This document shows, piece by piece, positions 60,047 to 64,000 of a DNA stretch of 64,000 bases (position 1 is the first letter of the stretch; each line of letters begins with the position of its first letter). The stretch is from positions 20,082,488 through 20,146,487 of the forward strand of contig CM037474.1 of assembly GCA_021014325.1 (NCBI GenBank), written 5' to 3'. This DNA comes from Plazaster borealis. Its lineage: Eukaryota; Echinodermata; Asteroidea; Forcipulatida; Labidiasteridae. A model generated the notes under the pieces. That model was given only the letters and a program-made list of their open reading frames with translations, did no database searches and was not told the origin of the DNA. A program made the translations under genes and the position numbers.

Positions 60047-60126
60047 ATTCTAATGTGTACCCTCCCTCCGTCCCCCCAATTAAATCACATTCATAATGAT
60101 ATTGCATTTTTGTTTGTGTCTTTCAG

Positions 60127-60585
60127 GCTACATTCTTCATACTCTCAGTGATTTGTTTGTTTGTCAGCACCATAGCCAGCGCCTTCTGTGGAATCCAGGG
60201 AGAGAATCTCCATGGAATGATTACCAGTAAAGAAGGCTGTCACAGAGAATCGAATACATGTCATTGCACCAAAGAAGAAAGCGATGGACTCACAAGGATT
60301 TACACATTCTTAGATATCATAGACTGCCAGTCATTCTTGCTCAACTTGAAGACTTACATGTTCATCCAGTGCATACTGAATGCACTGGGCGGCATGACGT
60401 CATTCTTGGTTGTCATTCTAATGTGGAGAAACCGTTATATGGATTTTCATTCGGGGCTGCGTTTCTACTCCTACAGTGCAAGCATCCCTAATCACCCATG
60501 GTCAGATCCCCAGACTCCACCCTACACAAACTATATCATGACAAATGGTGACAACAGACAGGAAAGATTTGTCTTTGACACATGA
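60127..60585 (+). CDS. SSPN-like: Sarcospan-like tetraspan membrane protein, terminal exon
   Basis: The exon starts after TTTGTGTCTTTCAG and encodes 152 residues to a TGA at 60583-60585. Residues 1-22 form TM3. Residues 23-76 form the large extracellular loop with cysteines C38, C45, C47 and C67, spacing C-x6-C-x-C-x19-C. Residues 77-98 form TM4 with FIQCILN. A 54-residue cytoplasmic tail follows, opening MWRNRY..F..G.R..S.SAS. From memory, human sarcospan has the same cysteine spacing and the matching IQ.ILN and MW..RY..F..G.R..S..AS motifs, but a tail about half as long. In vertebrates sarcospan belongs to the dystrophin-glycoprotein complex at the muscle membrane; that role here is inference. 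Upstream exons: 25954-26040 and others not firmly identified. Confidence 0.88.
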   Translation, partial: ATFFILSVICLFVSTIASAFCGIQGENLHGMITSKEGCHRESNTCHCTKEESDGLTRIYTFLDIIDCQSFLLNLKTYMFIQCILNALGGMTSFLVVILMWRNRYMDFHSGLRFYSYSASIPNHPWSDPQTPPYTNYIMTNGDNRQERFVFDT

Positions 60586-60706
60586 CCAGATAGCAGACAG
60601 ACTATGGTGTAAATATGGAGTTATTGTCTTCAACAATGTTGCTGATGAGCATCATAGTTGAGACAACGGACATGATCATGTGATGCAACAGGAGTAGCCA
60701 AAACGG

Positions 60707-60712
60707 AATAAA
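60707..60712 (+). promoter_or_regulatory. Putative poly(A) signal AATAAA
   Basis: The first AATAAA after the stop codon lies 122 bp downstream in unique sequence. If used, the 3' UTR would be about 140-150 bp. Later signals could give longer forms. Confidence 0.5.
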
Positions 60713-60806
60713 ACTTTAGAGGTTTCTAATGAGACCGCACAGTGTATCATCTTGGTACTGATTAATACCTAAGGTGTATATGAATATTTTATAGCATATC
60801 TTCCCT

Positions 60807-60990
60807 GGGCCCAATTTCATAGAGCTGCTTAAGCAGAAAATATTGCTTAAAATCTTTCTGCTAAGCAGAAATGAGTAGGATACCAGTCATAAATTGTACA
60901 CACGACATGGTAGTTTGGCTGGTAACCCTATTCTGGTAAGCAAATTTTCGTTGAGCTTAGCTACTTTTTCTGCTCTATGAAATTTGGCCC
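60807..60990. mobile_element. MITE-G, complete short copy
   Basis: GGGCCCAATTTCATAGAGC at the left and CTATGAAATTTGGCCC at the right are inverse. The interior has 'ctgcttaagcagaaaat' and 'ctgctaagcagaaa' hairpins. It is 184 bp. Confidence 0.8.
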
Positions 60991-61654
60991 TGATCTTCTG
61001 CTTTTATTTTACATTTGCCGATTTCTATTTTATGTTGCTACAGTCTCCATTGATTAGAATACCACTACATAATGTCCTGGGACGTAAAGATCCCATAGGC
61101 ATCAGCAATCAAAAGTCATTGACAATGGTGCTTGCTTAAATCTGTCAAGAGATGAGTTGTAATCGTAAATAACTATGTTAAAGCACATGAGTGAACATAC
61201 TGCGATAACATTAGCACAAGGTAAACATGACCATGTCCAACATGCTGCATTTCAACCAGAGTACATAATGTAAACAGCGATGCTAAAACAGTAACTAGAG
61301 TACTCTCTGAGTGCCGAGATGTAGATTGTCAAGCACATAATGAACTTCTTGGAAAGGCAACATTCATGAATAGAGTGCTTGGTCAAGGGCTGCATACCAT
61401 TAATGTTTAGTTTCAGTGCTATGAAAAACAAAGCTTTCAAAAATTTCTCAGATTTAAACATCACCGAAGGACCACACAGTAGAATTATCCATGACTTCTG
61501 ATTTGAATTCTTAGCATTTTCATTTTGATGCTTACACAAGGAGTGTCAATTTTATGAAGCCAATATTAAACAATGAATTAAAACCAGTGAACATTCTCAG
61601 CTAAGTTTGCAGTTTTGTACAATCAACCAGCTGAAGTGCTTAGTGATTATACAT

Positions 61655-61770
61655 GGCCCAGTTCATAGAGCTGCTTACCGTGGTATTCTGTGCTTATAAA
61701 ATTTACAGGGTTGCACCAGATTTCTGATCTACGCAGCTCACTGCAAAACCAACGTTTGTAAGCGGAAATG
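61655..61770. mobile_element. MITE-G, half copy
   Basis: Only the left end ('tggcccagttcatagagctg', 'ttaccgtggtattctgtgct') is present. It runs up to the MITE-K1 insertion. Confidence 0.55.
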
Positions 61771-61775
61771 TTTAA

Positions 61776-62141
61776 AGGCACTGTACACGTTTGGTAATTA
61801 CTCAAGATATATATTAGGATAAAAACCGACTTGGTAACGAGCAACAGAGAGCTGTTGATAGTATAAAACATTGTGAGAAACGACTCCCTCTGAAGTAACG
61901 TAGTTTTTGAGAAAGAGGTAATTTCTCACTAAAATAATAAAAACTTCTTGCAAGAAGTTTTTATTCCTATCTGAAAGCACACAAATTTGTACAACAAGGG
62001 TGTTTTTTCTTTCATAATTTTTCTTGCAACTTCGATGACCAATTGAGCCCAAATTTTCACAGGCTTGTTATTTTATGCATATGTTGGGATACACCAAGTG
62101 AGAACACTGGTCTTTGACATTACCAAACGTGTACGATGCCT
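61776..62141 (-). mobile_element. MITE-K1, TTAA-flanked, 366 bp
   Basis: Ends AGGCACTGTACACGTTTGGTAATTA and ACCAAACGTGTACGATGCCT, flanked by TTAA (61772-61775 and 62142-62145). It is collinear with 49617-49980 and, in reverse, with 30915-31252. It contains the same central 'aaaacttcttgcaagaagtt' hairpin. Confidence 0.9.
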
Positions 62142-62685
62142 TTAAGCTGTACTTTAAGGGTTGATTCTCATGGTAAGCAGGGTTATGAAATGAGCCTATG
62201 ATAAGTAGATATGACTTTTATTATAACATAACCATCATTTGTTCCAATGGACAGCTCCTTGTAAATTGGATGGATTTTAGTTTTTTGTTATTTTCTTGGC
62301 TGCTGTAAATGATCAAAACTTCACTTTCTTGTTCAGGTACGAATGAAGTTCTCATTCAGGAATTAGCATGAGTAGTTAGAGTCAGATCGGTTTATACAGA
62401 TAATGATAGATATACCCATGTCATAATATTACAACATTAAAGACATTTTGAGACGTTCAGGGATTTGATATTTGGCATCAGATTTTTCAAAGGTTGAGTG
62501 TGTAAACGCAATGTGGTCTTACACTGTATAATGTAAATTGTAGTAATCTAGTAAATGTAGTCATTGGCAGGAGTACAGACTCTGCTCAGATGTGATGTTA
62601 TTATGTACAAAGCTGCCATCTAATTGTGCTTTCATTAAATGGTTTACACCTAATTCTTACCTTTAGGCCGCTTGAAATAATGAAG

Positions 62686-62890
62686 AGGCGAGGGGTAAGG
62701 GGCGAGAGGCAAGGGGTAAGGGGCGAGGGGTAAGGGGCGAGGGGTAAGGGGCAAGGGGTAAGGGGCGAGGGGTAAGGGGCGAGGGGTAAGGGGTGAGGGG
62801 TAAGGGGCGAGAGGCGAGGGGTAAGGGGCGAGGGGTAAGGGGCGAGGGGTAAGGGGCGAGGGGTAAGGGGCGAGGGGTAAGGGGTAAGGG
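62686..62890 (+). repeat. G-rich minisatellite, 15-bp unit
   Basis: About 14 units of GGGGCGAGGGGTAAG with minor variants (GAGAGGCAA, GTGAGG). The plus strand carries dozens of G4 runs spaced by 2-4 bases, an ideal G-quadruplex pattern. It lies 2.1 kb after the stop codon of the sarcospan-like gene, on its coding strand. The proline/leucine-rich minus-strand frames across it are artefacts. Confidence 0.95.
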
Positions 62891-64000
62891 AGAACAACCA
62901 TGAATTTGAGATTTTTGACATTGCATGGGGGGGGGCATGAATGGTTTTGGTGTGCCGTAACATCATGCAATGTTATCTACTTTCACTGAGTAGAATGTTG
63001 TTCTGATGAGAACTTGTCCTGCTGTCTGATAACTCGGGTGTGGGTGGGAGACTTCTCGTAATTGTTTTTCGCTATCCCCGAGATAGATAAGCTTAGTCTC
63101 GGCATTTCGACTAGCCATCAAAATACCCACTCTATTAGATGGTAACTCTAGGGTATTCTGATTAGTTTTATGCCATAGGACTGCAAGGGAATCCAATGTA
63201 TGAATTTGTTGCATCAAATTGTTTGGTGAAAAGTTGACATTTTATCTTAAAATAAGAAGTTTGACTTTCCCCTTCTACTTATCTTAGAAGGGATAAAAAT
63301 ATCAGATTGTTTTTAAGTCTTTCTAATCCAATCATGTTCGCGTAATATTTCCATCATAACTGTACAATTTGTGAATAACATTTTTCAAGTTGGTCATTTG
63401 ACATTTTTAAATAGGTTTTTTCATTGGCTTTCAAACTCTCTAACATTCCATTTGTACATAAATCAAAAGTTTAAAGATTTATTCTTTCTTCATTGCTATA
63501 GATAAAGATGTTATTAGATTACTTTTGTACCACTGTGGTGATCAAGGGAAGCTGAGTGGTCGCTTTAGATAGTTCAGTTGGTGGCCCCTGCCCATGGATA
63601 AGGAGCGTGATACATCTTCTGTACAATATTGTGTTGTTATCTTAAGTGCACAACATTAAATAGATGAGATTTAGCCCAATTAACTTTCCTTATACAAGAT
63701 TTGATAGTTTAACTTAAAGTTATAGCTAATTACAGCAAGAACAAAATGATGACTACAAACAAGGGTTGTTATATACATAGGTGACTAGAATGGAGAAGTG
63801 GGGCGGCGACTAACCTACTAACCTAAAAATTACATTTAAAAACACTTTCATGTAAACACCCTATCTGATTTTCACATAACATGATTGAATGATTCGTTTG
63901 CCATTTGATGAGGCACGTGCATGGATATCACATTCACCCACTATTAATGATGTGCTACAGTCTAGTACTCCCCATAGGCTGGATTGCATTATTGTACTTG
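62891..64000. other. 3' flank, nothing recognised
   Basis: One G9 run near 62927-62936. No gene, RNA or repeat family was recognised to the end of the window. Confidence 0.4.

Larger units (their letters stand above)
26041..60126 (+). other. Giant intron (34,086 bp) of the sarcospan-like gene
   Basis: It begins GTAAGA and ends TTTGTGTCTTTCAG, both good consensus sites, and splits codons in phase 0. It is filled with mobile elements and tandem repeats (listed separately). Interspersed repeat-poor blocks occur at 45440-46720, 47330-47900 and 53230-53700. I found no convincing separate gene inside on either strand. From memory, vertebrate SSPN also places TM3, the large loop and TM4 in its last exon after a long intron. 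Confidence 0.72.

Noticed and set aside
62601..62970. Minus-strand Pro/Leu-rich repeat proteins
   Set aside because: Three overlapping frames are all open because of the 15-bp G-rich minisatellite. There is no coding signal.

Overview
This window looks like part of a large invertebrate deuterostome gene. It is about 62% A+T with scattered CpGs. The gene content is very sparse: tRNA-derived SINEs, small terminal-inverted-repeat elements (MITEs) and 5'-truncated LINE ends fill most of the DNA. An echinoderm is my best guess, but it rests on overall character rather than a diagnostic marker. Bacterial features (operons, CRISPR, ribosome binding sites) are absent. Almost all open frames are chance or repeat-derived.

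The one cellular gene I can recognise lies on the + strand and encodes a four-transmembrane protein of the sarcospan / CD20-like family. Its terminal exon (60127-60585) encodes TM3, a large extracellular loop, TM4 and the cytoplasmic tail. The cysteine spacing C-x6-C-x-C-x19-C matches my recollection of vertebrate sarcospan (SSPN). A short upstream exon (25954-26040) encodes the end of TM2 and the intracellular loop, and splices in phase across a 34,086-bp intron (26041-60126). A further candidate exon at 14921-15102 has a strong donor and two hydrophobic segments, but its phase does not fit the preferred form of the next exon. The first exon and promoter are not seen and probably lie upstream. 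A poly(A) signal occurs 122 bp after the stop codon.

Layout: 1-14900 is upstream intron or flank with MITE-A copies (some nested with LINE ends), an inverted-repeat element and a SINE whose tail has grown into a 200-bp (AAT)n tract. 14.5-26 kb holds a 59-bp tandem repeat, the candidate exon, a palindromic tRNA-like element, several target-duplicated MITEs, and a SINE ending 33 bp before the 25954 exon. 26-60 kb is one giant intron. It contains LINE ends, TTAA-flanked MITEs, a roughly 1-kb TTAA element inserted in a SINE, three minisatellites (two traceable to mobile elements), and a few repeat-poor unique stretches that could be regulatory. 60-64 kb holds the last exon, the 3' flank, two more MITEs and a G-rich tandem repeat.

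Many insertions show intact target-site duplications, and other copies of the host repeat show the undisrupted sequence. The order of insertion can therefore be read directly from the sequence.
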